The notes under the pieces were generated by a model. The model searched no databases and was not told the origin of the DNA. It saw nothing but the letters and a program-made list of their open reading frames with translations. Positions 32,993 to 42,522 of a stretch of 64,000 nt of DNA are shown piece by piece. Within the stretch, counting starts at the first letter, position 1, and each line of letters begins with the position of its first letter. Origin of the DNA: an uncultured Oscillospiraceae bacterium (GTDB taxonomy: Bacteria > Bacillota > Clostridia > Oscillospirales > Oscillospiraceae); the NCBI GenBank assembly GCA_910585815.1, contig CAJUFJ010000003.1:1-64000 (forward strand), in the 5' to 3' direction. A program made the position numbers and the translations under genes.

Positions 32993-33484
32993 ATGTTTCG
33001 TGCGATGCGCAGAAAAAAACAGCTGCTGTCCTTGGAGGAGACTACAGCCGTGCTGAACAGGGGAACCTCCGGGGTGCTGGCCCTGTCGGGAGACGGGGGC
33101 TATCCCTATGCCGTCCCCATCAGCTACGTGTACGATGGGGAAAAGCTCTATTTTCACTGTGCAAAAAGCGGTCACAAGCTGGATGCCATCCGAAGAAATG
33201 AGAAGGCATCCTTCTGTGTAATTGACCAGAACCAGATCGTCCCGGAGGAGTACACCACCTATTTTCGCAGTGTCATTGCCTTCGGGCGTATCCGTATTCT
33301 GGAGGATGAAACGGAGAAGCGGGCAGCTATTGAGAAGCTGGCCCTCAAATATACCCCGGACGGCACGGCTGAGGACAGGGAGGCGGCTATTCGGCGGGAG
33401 TGGGAACCGATGTGCATGCTGGAAATGGAAATTGACCATATCACTGGCAAGGAGGCCATTGAGCTGGTCCGGGGCCGGAACTAG
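32993..33484 (+). CDS. pyridoxamine 5'-phosphate oxidase-like FMN-binding protein
   Basis: This 163-residue single-domain split-barrel protein begins at 32993 after a GGAGAGGG site. It has the pattern MFRAMRRKKQLLS, GVLALSGDGGYPYAVPISYVYDGEKLYFHCA and SVIAFGRIRILEDETEK of the clostridial PPOX/NimA-like group. Such proteins bind FMN and are variously nitroreductases, heme-degrading or of unknown activity. It follows recN by 13 bases and is ended by a strong terminator. The substrate is unknown. Confidence 0.82.
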   Translation: MFRAMRRKKQLLSLEETTAVLNRGTSGVLALSGDGGYPYAVPISYVYDGEKLYFHCAKSGHKLDAIRRNEKASFCVIDQNQIVPEEYTTYFRSVIAFGRIRILEDETEKRAAIEKLALKYTPDGTAEDREAAIRREWEPMCMLEMEIDHITGKEAIELVRGRN

Positions 33485-33493
33485 AACAAAATA

Positions 33494-33528
33494 CAGGGCG
33501 CACAGCAAAGCTGTGCGCCCTGTTTCGT
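33494..33528. terminator. bidirectional intrinsic terminator
   Basis: CAGGGCGCACAGC and GCTGTGCGCCCTG pair around an AAA loop, with T-rich sequence on both strands. It separates the converging PPOX-like and sodium-symporter genes. Confidence 0.85.
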
Positions 33529-33534
33529 TTCGTG

Positions 33535-34974
33535 TCAGGTGGGGATGGTGAAGAAGCTCTGGAGCTGGCCATAGAGGATGAAGGCCATACCCAGGGGGGC
33601 GATCGCGCAGATGCAGACAACGAAGAAGGAGTACAGGCCCTTGCTCATCTTATGGCCCTCCTGCTCCACCTCATTCCGGATCAGCTTGGGACGGACGAGC
33701 CAGCCAATCACAATGGACATAAGCAGAGCGCCCAAAGGCATAGCCACGCCCTCAGAGATAAAGTCCATAAAGTCCAGCCAGGAGGCGCCCAGGTTACGGC
33801 CGGTCTCGTTGAAGGGAATCCACAGGCCGTTGGCGCCCAGGCCGTCGGCGGCCACCAGGGCGGCCTCGGCAAAGACGACCAGGCAGACAATGGTAACCAG
33901 CTTGGCCCGCTTGGGGGTATGGCCCTTCAAGGCAACACGGTCAGACAGGAAGGTGACCAGCACCTCCAGCAGAGCGATGGCAGAGGTAATGGCTGCCAGG
34001 ATGACCAGCAGATAGAACAACACACCAAACAGGGGGCCGGTGGGACCCATGGCGTTGAACACGTCCTGAAGGGTGATGAACAGCAGGGCGGGGCCCGCCT
34101 TGGCGGAGTCGGGGCCGCCAAGGGCAAAGGCGGCGGGCAGAACGGCCATACCGGCCATAACCGCCACAATGGTGTCAGAGATAATGATAATCAGGGAGTT
34201 TTTTACCAGGCTCTCCTTCTTGCTCAGGTAGGAGCCGTAGGTGACGGTGATGCCCATGGCCAGGGACAGGGAGAAGAACATCTGCCCGCCGGCGGCAGAG
34301 AGCACGCCGAGGAAGCCCTTCAGGCTGGTGAGCGGGGTCAGGTCGGGGGCAAACATAAAGGACAGGCCCTCGCCGGCTCCAGGCAGGGTGACAGCCCGGG
34401 CAATCACGATAACCAGCATGATGAACAGGGCGGGCATACCGACTTTGTTAAACTTCTCGATGCCGTCCTTGATGCCGCCCCGGATGATAAGGAAGCAGAT
34501 GAAGATAAAGATGAAGGTGAACGCCACAGCGCCAAACTGGTTGGAGCGCACAGCGGCAAAGGAGTCGCCGCCGGACATGCCGGCCGCAGCCGCTACGCTA
34601 AAGGCCAGGTCGGCCATGTTCAGAGACATATACTCGATGCAGTAAGCGCCCAGCACGGTGTAGAAGCTGAGAATCAGGAAAGGGGAGAGCATGGCCAAAA
34701 AGCCCAGGAAGGTACCCATGGGACCGGCGGCCTGCTGATAGCTCACCAGAACGCTGCGGCCTGCCCGCCGACCGATAGCCAGCTCGCAGAGCATAATGCT
34801 GAAGCCCACTGTGGCGGCCAGGATCAGATAGATAACCAAAAAGGCAAACCCGCCGTTGGCTCCCATTTTATAGGGAAAGCCCCAGATGTTGCCCAGGCCC
34901 ACCGCGGAGCCCACGGCAGCCATGAGGAAGCCCAGGTTGCTGCCCCATTCTCCTCTGTGATGATGTTGTTCCAT
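33535..34974 (-). CDS. sodium-dependent transporter, NSS (SNF) family
   Basis: This 479-residue membrane protein has about 11-12 hydrophobic segments and the NSS signature GEWGSNLGFLMAAVGSAVGLGNIWGFPYK split at the N-terminus, with the unwound TM1 residues for Na+ and substrate. Relatives (LeuT, TnaT) carry amino acids with sodium. The substrate cannot be told from the sequence. It is a single-gene transcript on the minus strand. With the OadB-type Na+ pump, it fits a sodium-based energy economy. Confidence 0.9.
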   Translation of the reverse strand: MEQHHHRGEWGSNLGFLMAAVGSAVGLGNIWGFPYKMGANGGFAFLVIYLILAATVGFSIMLCELAIGRRAGRSVLVSYQQAAGPMGTFLGFLAMLSPFLILSFYTVLGAYCIEYMSLNMADLAFSVAAAAGMSGGDSFAAVRSNQFGAVAFTFIFIFICFLIIRGGIKDGIEKFNKVGMPALFIMLVIVIARAVTLPGAGEGLSFMFAPDLTPLTSLKGFLGVLSAAGGQMFFSLSLAMGITVTYGSYLSKKESLVKNSLIIIISDTIVAVMAGMAVLPAAFALGGPDSAKAGPALLFITLQDVFNAMGPTGPLFGVLFYLLVILAAITSAIALLEVLVTFLSDRVALKGHTPKRAKLVTIVCLVVFAEAALVAADGLGANGLWIPFNETGRNLGASWLDFMDFISEGVAMPLGALLMSIVIGWLVRPKLIRNEVEQEGHKMSKGLYSFFVVCICAIAPLGMAFILYGQLQSFFTIPT

Positions 34975-35135
34975 AATTTCCTCCTGTTTACAATTTATTC
35001 ACACTGAAATGCCAGTTAAACGCCATTTTACCAGAATTATCCGTCCCCGTCAACGGTGAAAGTGATAAAATTGGGCGAAAAAAGCGGGGATTTGTGAGGA
35101 AAAAGCCGAGGAAGCGCATAAAAACCAAGTGACCA

Positions 35136-35163
35136 TTGCACTTTTTCCAGAGTTTAGTATAAT
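35136..35163 (+). promoter_or_regulatory. sigmaA-type promoter of the malic enzyme gene
   Basis: TTGCAC at 35136-35141 and TATAAT at 35158-35163 are separated by 16 bases, about 48 bases before the start codon. Confidence 0.65.
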
Positions 35164-35210
35164 AGAATCTGTGAAAACTATACTTATTTCAGCAGAAAGG
35201 GAGCGTTCAC

Positions 35211-36383
<1,173 letters not shown>

Positions 36384-36401
36384 TGGAAAGGGGATACGTC
36401 A

Positions 36402-37019
36402 ATGAAAGAGGGAACACACCTCACGCTGAAAGACGGGCGGGAAATCCTCTTGCAGGACGATGAGGACATTTTTCTGTCGGTTCGCTCCGGTCATGAGACA
36501 CTTTCCTTCTATCCGTTTACTTGCCCGTCGGGAGGCTATGGCGGCGGGACGCTGCTGCTGTCGCCCTCGGAACAGTACCTGATTTTTTCCTTTTTCTCGG
36601 GACAATCGGAGGAGGGCTTCAGCCTGTTCCATATTGAGGACAGCCGCCTGGTCCCGCTGTTTGAGTCGGAGTACTTCTACGGCGAGGGGGCAAGCTACCT
36701 GTTCTCCGATGACGAGGGGGTCCTTTTTCAGTCATTGCTGGGCGGCTTCGGCCCCTGGTACGTCGAGGACGCCTATCAAGATGAGGAGGGCGCGCCTTAT
36801 TTCCGGTATGGAGAAATCAATATCCTGGATGTGAAATCCAAATCCCTCAGCAGGCACAAATTTCATGTCTATCCGTCCGAAACCTGGGTGGAGGAGATAG
36901 ACGGCCCCTCTGCTATCTCTAAAATCACGGGCGGCGATACGCTGCACATCGCAATGCCCTGGGGAGAGGAAACGCTGACGCTCCCTCTGGCGGATACCAT
37001 TGTTTTTAGACCAGAGTAA
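36402..37019 (+). CDS. hypothetical beta-rich protein
   Basis: This 205-residue acidic protein has no signal peptide or membrane segment. Repeated strand-turn elements (LLLSPSEQYLIFSFFSGQSEEGFSLFHI; YLFSDDEGVLFQSLL) resemble a beta-propeller or WD-like sheet protein. No family is recognised. It has a GGAAAGGGG ribosome site and is followed nine bases later by a dihydrofolate reductase-like gene. It belongs to a group of small orphan proteins between 36.4 and 38.2 kb that look like accessory cargo. Confidence 0.5.
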   Translation: MKEGTHLTLKDGREILLQDDEDIFLSVRSGHETLSFYPFTCPSGGYGGGTLLLSPSEQYLIFSFFSGQSEEGFSLFHIEDSRLVPLFESEYFYGEGASYLFSDDEGVLFQSLLGGFGPWYVEDAYQDEEGAPYFRYGEINILDVKSKSLSRHKFHVYPSETWVEEIDGPSAISKITGGDTLHIAMPWGEETLTLPLADTIVFRPE

Positions 37020-37028
37020 GGAGGAATT

Positions 37029-37553
37029 ATGAGCGTATTTTTCTACGGCTGTATCACCCTGGACGGCTATCTGGCCGACAAAAACCACGGGCTGTCCTGG
37101 CTCCACGAGACGGGCAGCCCGGACGAGACGGACTGCGACCGCTTCTACCAGGGGATGGACGTTGCCATCATGGGCAGGCGGACCTTTGAGGAGATCGCCC
37201 AACTGGAGGACGCCGCCAGTTTTTACCCCACCACGGAAAACTATGTCTTCACCCACGCCGACAGCCTGCCCCAGAAGGGGTTTATCCCGGTGAGGGGAGA
37301 CGTCGCGGAGTTTGTGGCGGGGCTGGGACCGGATAAAAATATCTGGATCATCGGCGGAAACACCATCCTGGCTCCGTTGCTGGAGCGGGACATGGTGGAC
37401 CATCTGATTGTCCAGGTCGCCCCCGTCTTGCTGGGGGAGGGGATACCGCTGTTTACCCAGAAGGAGGGACAGATGCGGTTCCATCTGGATGAGGTGAGAC
37501 AGTACGGGCAGTTCGCGGAGTTGGTTTTCAGCCGAAGCGAACACGAAGTGTGA
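37029..37553 (+). CDS. dihydrofolate reductase family protein (RibD C-terminal-like)
   Basis: This 174-residue protein has the DHFR-like/RibD_C pattern: VFFYGCITLDGYLADKNHGLSWL, then AIMGRRTFEEI, IWIIGGNTILAPLLERDMVDHLIVQVAPVLLGEGIPLF. The fold binds NADPH, and stand-alone members (YwjB, YyaP types) have unclear substrates. It should not be taken as the cell's main dihydrofolate reductase. It sits between two orphan unknown genes, with AAGGAGG before the ATG. Confidence 0.82.
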   Translation: MSVFFYGCITLDGYLADKNHGLSWLHETGSPDETDCDRFYQGMDVAIMGRRTFEEIAQLEDAASFYPTTENYVFTHADSLPQKGFIPVRGDVAEFVAGLGPDKNIWIIGGNTILAPLLERDMVDHLIVQVAPVLLGEGIPLFTQKEGQMRFHLDEVRQYGQFAELVFSRSEHEV

Positions 37554-37563
37554 GGCGCCCCGG

Positions 37564-38214
37564 ATGGAACATCTTTTCAAAAAAGTCGACACCCAAGGGA
37601 TCACCTATTTAGAGCTGCTGTCCGGAAGCCGTGAGTGGTACTGGGGCACGGACTACATACACGGCGACCTGTATGAGGCGGAGGAGCTGTTCCGGGATGG
37701 GTACCCTGTGAGCCGGAACAAGCTGCTGTTCGTCCATGACCCGGACGGAACGGTGGTCCAGCCGGTCATTGCGCAGAAGGGTCAGTATCTGGGGCGTCCA
37801 ATCTGTTATGACGGCAGGATCGCAATCCTGATGGTTGATTTCCCCGCCGGGCAGATTATTGTCATGCAGTTTGACGGTGCACTTGAGCACATGATAGAGC
37901 GGACTGAGCTTCCCCTGTCCGCGGTGAAAAACTGCTATAATCTGATGCTGGAAACCGCGCCGCTGATGGTGACGCGGCAGGGGAACGAGGATACCTTTCA
38001 AATTCTGTGGCCGGAACAGGTATCTTTTGAAATCGGCGAGAGGGAATCCTTCTGGATTCGGCATGGTGACAAGCTGTATTTTTCCACATGGCAGGAGGAA
38101 CCGGAGTATCAGGAGGAGGTCATTGTGCGGAAACTGGAGACGGGGGAGATCATCGACCGTTTTCCAGGGAGCTCTATGACTATGCCGGACGGCCGATTGT
38201 GGGTTTTAACCTGA
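37564..38214 (+). CDS. hypothetical protein
   Basis: This 216-residue protein has no membrane segment or signal, is beta-rich and acidic, and has many aromatic residues (SREWYWGTDYIHGDLYEAEEL; FWIRHGDKLYFSTWQEEPEYQEE). It shows a loose similarity of style to the unknown protein at 36402, with short alternating strand segments, but no clear common motif. It lies ten bases after the DHFR-like gene. The Tyr T-box promoter starts 18 bases after its stop, so it ends the previous unit. Confidence 0.5.
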   Translation: MEHLFKKVDTQGITYLELLSGSREWYWGTDYIHGDLYEAEELFRDGYPVSRNKLLFVHDPDGTVVQPVIAQKGQYLGRPICYDGRIAILMVDFPAGQIIVMQFDGALEHMIERTELPLSAVKNCYNLMLETAPLMVTRQGNEDTFQILWPEQVSFEIGERESFWIRHGDKLYFSTWQEEPEYQEEVIVRKLETGEIIDRFPGSSMTMPDGRLWVLT

Positions 38215-38231
38215 AATGCTCTGATTTCCGG

Positions 38232-38260
38232 TTGACAAAGAAAAAAAACTGTGGTAGAGT
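38232..38260 (+). promoter_or_regulatory. sigmaA-type promoter of the T-box operon
   Basis: Consensus TTGACA at 38232-38237 and TAGAGT at 38255-38260 are separated by 17 bases, directly upstream of the T-box leader. Confidence 0.75.
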
Positions 38261-38266
38261 ATGTAC

Positions 38267-38531
38267 CACTGCGAAGAAAAGGACAAGTAGCACCGCGATT
38301 TCCCGCACAGAGAGCCCCTGGTTTGGTGGAACAGGGGAGGGGAGCGCCCTGTGAATACCCCTTGGAGCAGCCGCCCGAACCGCGCAGGCGCAGTAGGGGA
38401 CAGGCCGGGCCGCGCCCGTTATAGCGCCGGAGCTTCAGGCTCTATGAGGCTCGTCCCGCGAGGGACGGGCGAACCAGAGGTGGTACCGCGTGATTACGCC
38501 CTCTGTCCGGTTTCCGGGCAGGGGGCTTTTT
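38267..38531 (+). promoter_or_regulatory. T-box leader, likely tyrosine-specific, with terminator
   Basis: The leader has the T-box landmarks: AGAGAGCC and GGTGGAA in stem I near 38310-38332, the GAATACCCCTTGGAGC segment near 38352-38367, and the conserved antiterminator sequence AGGTGGTACCGCG at 38478-38490. A terminator hairpin follows (GCCCTCTGTCCGG with CCGGGCAGGGGGC, then TTTTT, 38498-38531). In the usual layout the codon after GAA is the specifier, here UAC for Tyr. The UGGU bulge would pair with an A73 discriminator, as in tRNA-Tyr. Uncharged tRNA-Tyr should favour readthrough into the permease and tyrS. The specifier was placed by pattern, not by folding. Confidence 0.88.
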
Positions 38532-38548
38532 GTAAGGAAGTGATTGTT

Positions 38549-39409
38549 TTGTCAGCGCGTCAAAGAGGAACGCTGTGCGTGTTCCTGGCCGCTGTGCTGT
38601 ACAGCATCGGGGGACTGTTTATTAAGCTGATCCCCTGGGGCGGCATGGCAATCAACGGCGGCCGCACCGCCGTCGCTCTGGTAGTGATCGGACTGTACCT
38701 TAAACTGACCGGCCACAGGCCCAAAATGAACCTGTGGGTGCTGGTGGGGGCGCTGGCCGTCTGCGGCACCAACATCCTTTTTTCCATCGCCAACAAGCTG
38801 ACCACCGCCGGAAATGCCATTGTGCTCCAGTTTACCGCGCCTATTTTCGTCATTTTGTTCTCGGTCCTCTTTTTCGGCAAACGGCCCCAACGGCTGGATA
38901 TGCTGGCCTGCGGGCTGGTGCTGGGGGGCGTGCTGTTGTTTTTCATCGACAGCCTGTCAGCAGGGGGGATGCTGGGCAATGTGTTGGCTCTGCTGTCCGG
39001 GATATCCTACGCCGGCGTGTTCCTGATGAACGACATGCCCGACAGCGACCCCATCTCCTCCGTCTTCTGGGGCGACATCATCAGCGCGGTGGTGGGCCTG
39101 CCATTTCTAGGGTACGAGACGGACTTTTCCGGAAACATCTTCGTCGCCCTGCTGGTGCTGGGGGTGTTCCAGGTGGCTCTGGCCTATATTTTGATGGTGG
39201 AGGGCCTGAAAACCACTCCGCCTGTCACCGCCAGCCTGGTCTCCGGCATCGAGCCGGTGCTCAACCCCATTCTGGTGGCAGTGTTTTACCACGAGATGAT
39301 CGGCCCTGTCGCTCTGGTGGGGGCCATGGTGGTGGTGGGCAGCGTGGTGCTGTACAATGTGATGCTGGCCCGGCACGCAGAGCCATCAGAGACAGGGGGC
39401 GCGCTATGA
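38549..39409 (+). CDS. EamA/DMT family permease under Tyr T-box control
   Basis: This 286-residue membrane protein has ten hydrophobic segments in two EamA repeats (LCVFLAAVLYSIGGLFIKLIP at the start; TPPVTASLVSGIEPVLNPILVAVF in the second half). The start is a TTG at 38549, eight bases after TAAGGAAG. EamA permeases move amino acids, metabolites or drugs, and the sequence alone gives no substrate. The T-box leader ties its expression to tRNA-Tyr charging, so import of tyrosine or a precursor is a reasonable inference. The stop overlaps the next gene by 4 bases, and tyrS follows. Confidence 0.85.
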   Translation: MSARQRGTLCVFLAAVLYSIGGLFIKLIPWGGMAINGGRTAVALVVIGLYLKLTGHRPKMNLWVLVGALAVCGTNILFSIANKLTTAGNAIVLQFTAPIFVILFSVLFFGKRPQRLDMLACGLVLGGVLLFFIDSLSAGGMLGNVLALLSGISYAGVFLMNDMPDSDPISSVFWGDIISAVVGLPFLGYETDFSGNIFVALLVLGVFQVALAYILMVEGLKTTPPVTASLVSGIEPVLNPILVAVFYHEMIGPVALVGAMVVVGSVVLYNVMLARHAEPSETGGAL

Positions 39410-39849
39410 ACAAATTTCAATTTTTCTGGGATACCATGGAACTGTGCGACTGGTCCCACGAGGGAGACGACGGCCAGGTACTGAGGCCTGTCATCCAGTA
39501 TTTGGCGCAGCAGGAGGACGACAGGATTTTTCAGTTCGACGATCTCATGTCTGAGCTCCTGTATGGGCTGGATACCCAAAAGCTGGCAGCTCAGTGTGAA
39601 AAAGCGGAGCCTCTTATGAGTGACGATTCTTTTTTGTACTCCCGCTGTGTGGCTCTGGTTAACGGCCCTGGCTACTATGAAAAGGCGAAGCAGGGGGGAG
39701 CAAAGGAGATATGGAACATGGAATTTGAAGCGCTCCTCTACGTTCCGTCGCGTGCCTGGGCCCTGAAGCACAAAAAACCGGAGGAGGATTATCCCCATAC
39801 TGCTCCCTTGAGCTATGAGACCGGCAGCAACCGGGAACAATGGAAGTAA
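39406..39849 (+). CDS. DUF4240-like protein
   Basis: This 147-residue acidic protein has the DUF4240-like pattern of an aromatic N-terminus (FQFFWDTMELC), a central IFQFDDLMSELLYGLDTQKL and SDDSFLYSRCVALVNGPGYYEKAKQ. DUF4240 proteins are small, uncharacterised and often stand near toxin-immunity genes. It starts in an ATGA-type overlap with the permease gene and precedes tyrS by 29 bases, so it is carried in the T-box transcript. A role in tyrosine supply is not evident from the sequence. Confidence 0.6.
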   Translation: MNKFQFFWDTMELCDWSHEGDDGQVLRPVIQYLAQQEDDRIFQFDDLMSELLYGLDTQKLAAQCEKAEPLMSDDSFLYSRCVALVNGPGYYEKAKQGGAKEIWNMEFEALLYVPSRAWALKHKKPEEDYPHTAPLSYETGSNREQWK

Positions 39850-39878
39850 ACTATAAATGATAAAGGAGAGACAACAAC

Positions 39879-41102
39879 ATGACCTGTTATGAAGAACTGA
39901 AGGCCCGCGGGCTTATCGCCCAGGTGACCAATGAGGAAGAAATTTCCAAGATGATCAACGAGGGGAAGGCGGTATTTTACATCGGCTTCGACCCCACTGC
40001 CGACTCCCTCCACGTGGGCCACTTTATGGCCCTGTGCCTGATGAAGCGGCTGCAAATGGCGGGCAACCGGCCCATCGCCCTCATCGGCGGAGGTACCGGC
40101 ATGATCGGCGACCCCTCCGGCCGCACCGACATGCGCTCCATGATGACCGAGGAGACCATCTGCCACAACTGCGACTGCTTCAAGAAGCAGATGGAGCGGT
40201 TCATCGAGTTCGGCGAGGGCAAGGCTATGATGATTAACAACGCCGATTGGTTGATGAAGCTGAACTATATCGAGGTCCTGCGGGACGTAGGGGCCTGCTT
40301 CTCGGTGAACAACATGCTCCGGGCCGAGTGCTACAAGCAGCGGATGGAGAAGGGGCTGTCCTTCCTGGAGTTCAACTATATGATTATGCAGTCCTACGAC
40401 TTCTACTACCTGTTCCAGAACTACGGCTGCAACATGCAGTTCGGCGGCGACGACCAGTGGTCCAACATGCTGGGCGGCACCGAGCTTATCCGCCGCAAGC
40501 TGGGCAAGGACGCCCACGCCATGACCATCACCCTGCTGCTCAACTCCGAGGGCAAGAAGATGGGCAAGACCGCCAAGGGCGCGGTGTGGCTGGACCCCAA
40601 CAAGACCAGCCCCTATGAGTTTTACCAGTACTGGCGCAACGTGGGGGACAGCGACGTGCTCAAGTGCCTGCGGATGCTCACCTTCCTGCCCCTGGAGCAG
40701 ATCGACGAGATGGACCAGTGGAAGGGCAGCCAACTGAATACTGCCAAGGAGATTCTGGCCCTCGAGCTGACCAAGCTGGTCCACGGGGAGGAGGAGGCTG
40801 TCAAGGCCCAGGAGGCCGCCAAGGCCCTGTTTGTGGGGGGCGGCGATATGTCCAACGTGCCCGCCACCCAACTCACCGAGGCCGACCTCACCGACGGCGC
40901 CATCGGCGTGCTGGACCTGATGGTTAAATGTAAACTGGCCCCCTCCAAAAAAGAGGCCCGCCGCTTGGTGGAGCAGGGCGGGGTGGAAGTCAACGGCGAG
41001 AAGGTGGCCGCCGCGACCGTCAGTTACACCGCCGGCGACCTGTCCGGCGACGGCCTGATGATCAAAAAAGGCAAAAAGGTGTATCACCGGGCCCATATGT
41101 AA
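39879..41102 (+). CDS. tyrS: tyrosyl-tRNA synthetase
   Basis: This 407-residue class I synthetase has the HIGH-type motif H45-V-G-H48, the tyrosine-binding region ([17 protein letters not shown]) and the KMSKS-equivalent KMGKT near residue 228. A C-terminal S4 domain ([20 protein letters not shown]) completes it. It charges tRNA-Tyr. The intergenic gap of 29 bases contains only the AAAGGAGAG ribosome site, so it appears to rely on the T-box promoter upstream of the permease gene. This links synthetase level to tRNA-Tyr charging. Confidence 0.96.
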   Translation: MTCYEELKARGLIAQVTNEEEISKMINEGKAVFYIGFDPTADSLHVGHFMALCLMKRLQMAGNRPIALIGGGTGMIGDPSGRTDMRSMMTEETICHNCDCFKKQMERFIEFGEGKAMMINNADWLMKLNYIEVLRDVGACFSVNNMLRAECYKQRMEKGLSFLEFNYMIMQSYDFYYLFQNYGCNMQFGGDDQWSNMLGGTELIRRKLGKDAHAMTITLLLNSEGKKMGKTAKGAVWLDPNKTSPYEFYQYWRNVGDSDVLKCLRMLTFLPLEQIDEMDQWKGSQLNTAKEILALELTKLVHGEEEAVKAQEAAKALFVGGGDMSNVPATQLTEADLTDGAIGVLDLMVKCKLAPSKKEARRLVEQGGVEVNGEKVAAATVSYTAGDLSGDGLMIKKGKKVYHRAHM

Positions 41103-41120
41103 TATGATAAGGAGCTTTTT

Positions 41121-41573
41121 ATGGGACTTTCCTTGATTTTTTGCGCAGGCGGCCAGGCCGAGGATACAAAGAAGATGCTGGAAGCTCTTGAGGCGGCAGA
41201 TTACCAGGCGTTAAACCAGCGGATGGCCCGAAAGGCAGATTTTTCTCTGCACCTGCTCCCCAGAGATTTACAGACTCTGTCGGAGTGTGCGGCCGCCTTT
41301 TCTTCCCGGGAAGCGGCCCCATTCCGTGAGGGTTTGACCTGTTACTTTGATGCGGAAGACCGCGGGTTTTTCATCGTCTCCGAGGCGTGGGAGCAGTATA
41401 TAGCCGCTATTGAAGCAAAGGGTGCAAAACCCTTGGCAGAAGCGTGGTATCAGGCCATGGGCCTAAAGGAATCGTTACCGCCAGAGGCAATAGCCGCAGT
41501 GAAAGATTTAATTGAGTTATGTCAATATGCGGGGCAGACCGGGAATCCGGTGGTACACATCTGGGCTGCATAG
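41121..41573 (+). CDS. hypothetical protein
   Basis: This 150-residue protein starts at 41121 with a good AAGGAG site, 18 bases after the tyrS stop. It is helical and acidic, with DTKKMLEALEAADYQALNQRM near the N-terminus and an amphipathic C-terminus ending VVHIWAA. No family is recognised. It resembles the small single-domain immunity-type proteins found elsewhere in the window, and no toxin is adjacent. It may be at the end of the T-box transcript, since no terminator was seen after tyrS. Confidence 0.5.
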   Translation: MGLSLIFCAGGQAEDTKKMLEALEAADYQALNQRMARKADFSLHLLPRDLQTLSECAAAFSSREAAPFREGLTCYFDAEDRGFFIVSEAWEQYIAAIEAKGAKPLAEAWYQAMGLKESLPPEAIAAVKDLIELCQYAGQTGNPVVHIWAA

Positions 41574-41578
41574 AAAAA

Positions 41579-42037
41579 ATGACTGAATTATACCCAAGAA
41601 TAAAAGATGCCCTGCTGAAAATCAACTTTGTTGAGCGGTATGAAAAATTATCCGCCCGCTTCAGTGCGGCCAAAACACTGTCGGATGATCGCTTGATTTA
41701 TTTGGATGGGGAAAAAGTGATGGCGATGATCCGGGCGGCAGGATATTCGCCGCAGTTTGACACCAGAGAGAAATTTTACAGAATCAAAGAGGAACACATC
41801 GGAAAATACTCGTTTAATATCCACATTATCCTGCGGTATGGCGTTGCTGAACTGGTCTGGGTGGTGAAGGAGGACGGCGTCCTGCTCCTTGGCGCTCCTT
41901 GGAGTACGTATTCCAGACGATTGATTGATGTGAACTACCGCATCAAAAACCCGGTTTTTGGAACATATGAGGATTTGAAAGAGATTTTAAAAATTGTATT
42001 TGAGATGTACGAGGACTTTAAGCGTGCTTTAATGTGA
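41579..42037 (+). CDS. hypothetical protein
   Basis: From the ATG at 41579 the protein has 152 residues. It begins MTELYPRIKDALLKINF and has a basic first half and a beta-rich core (GKYSFNIHIILRYGVAELVWVVKED). The open frame extends upstream to 41519, but that part overlaps the previous gene. No ribosome site is clear, so translation may depend on the preceding gene, whose stop lies 6 bases upstream. GC content is lower than that of the housekeeping genes, in keeping with acquired cargo. No family is named. Confidence 0.5.
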   Translation: MTELYPRIKDALLKINFVERYEKLSARFSAAKTLSDDRLIYLDGEKVMAMIRAAGYSPQFDTREKFYRIKEEHIGKYSFNIHIILRYGVAELVWVVKEDGVLLLGAPWSTYSRRLIDVNYRIKNPVFGTYEDLKEILKIVFEMYEDFKRALM

Positions 42038-42085
42038 TTGTGCGAGGTATTATAAGGGGAGAGGTGCAAAGCGCCTCTCCCTGTT

Positions 42086-42508
42086 TTATCGCAGCAGCGG
42101 CATACTGCCGGTGAGCTGATTCACTTTTTTCTTTGGCCCGCAGACAGCCACGCCAAAATACTGTAATGCCTCCTCCGGGACCTGTTCCATTTTGCAGATA
42201 AACTCCTCGTAGGTCCTGCATCCCTGAGCCAGGTCGGAAAAATCAACGACAGCCAGCTCCTGAAACTCCGGCTGGTAGAGTTTTTCTCGTACCGCTTTGA
42301 TGGTCTCTGGGGAACCTCTCAGAATCGGAACCGGGAACTCGATAATTCCCAGATGCAGGTTGCCACTCCGGTCCACAACATCTGTGCCCACTACCTCCGG
42401 CAGCTGCTTCCCAAGGGTAATGCCCATAATCGCCGCTGTATTTGCAATCAGGCCCAAGGGCAGGCTTTCATCAAGAATCATAACACATTTTTCATTTTTC
42501 CAGTCCAT
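42086..42508 (-). CDS. DUF2000 domain protein
   Basis: This 140-residue protein has the DUF2000 pattern: KCVMILDESLPLGLIANTAAIMGITLGKQLPEVVG and a central PVPILRGSPETIKAVREK. Members resemble peptidyl-tRNA hydrolase-like folds and are uncharacterised. It lies 14 bases downstream of an AraC-type regulator gene on the same strand. That pairing recurs in Firmicutes, so the regulator probably controls this gene or shares its signal. Confidence 0.75.
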   Translation of the reverse strand: MDWKNEKCVMILDESLPLGLIANTAAIMGITLGKQLPEVVGTDVVDRSGNLHLGIIEFPVPILRGSPETIKAVREKLYQPEFQELAVVDFSDLAQGCRTYEEFICKMEQVPEEALQYFGVAVCGPKKKVNQLTGSMPLLR

Positions 42509-42522
42509 TTCAAACCCTCTTT

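Noticed and set aside
33532..35007. 491-residue plus-strand frame opposite the sodium symporter
   Set aside because: It mirrors the NSS transporter gene and is Gln/Gly/His-rich, without any domain.
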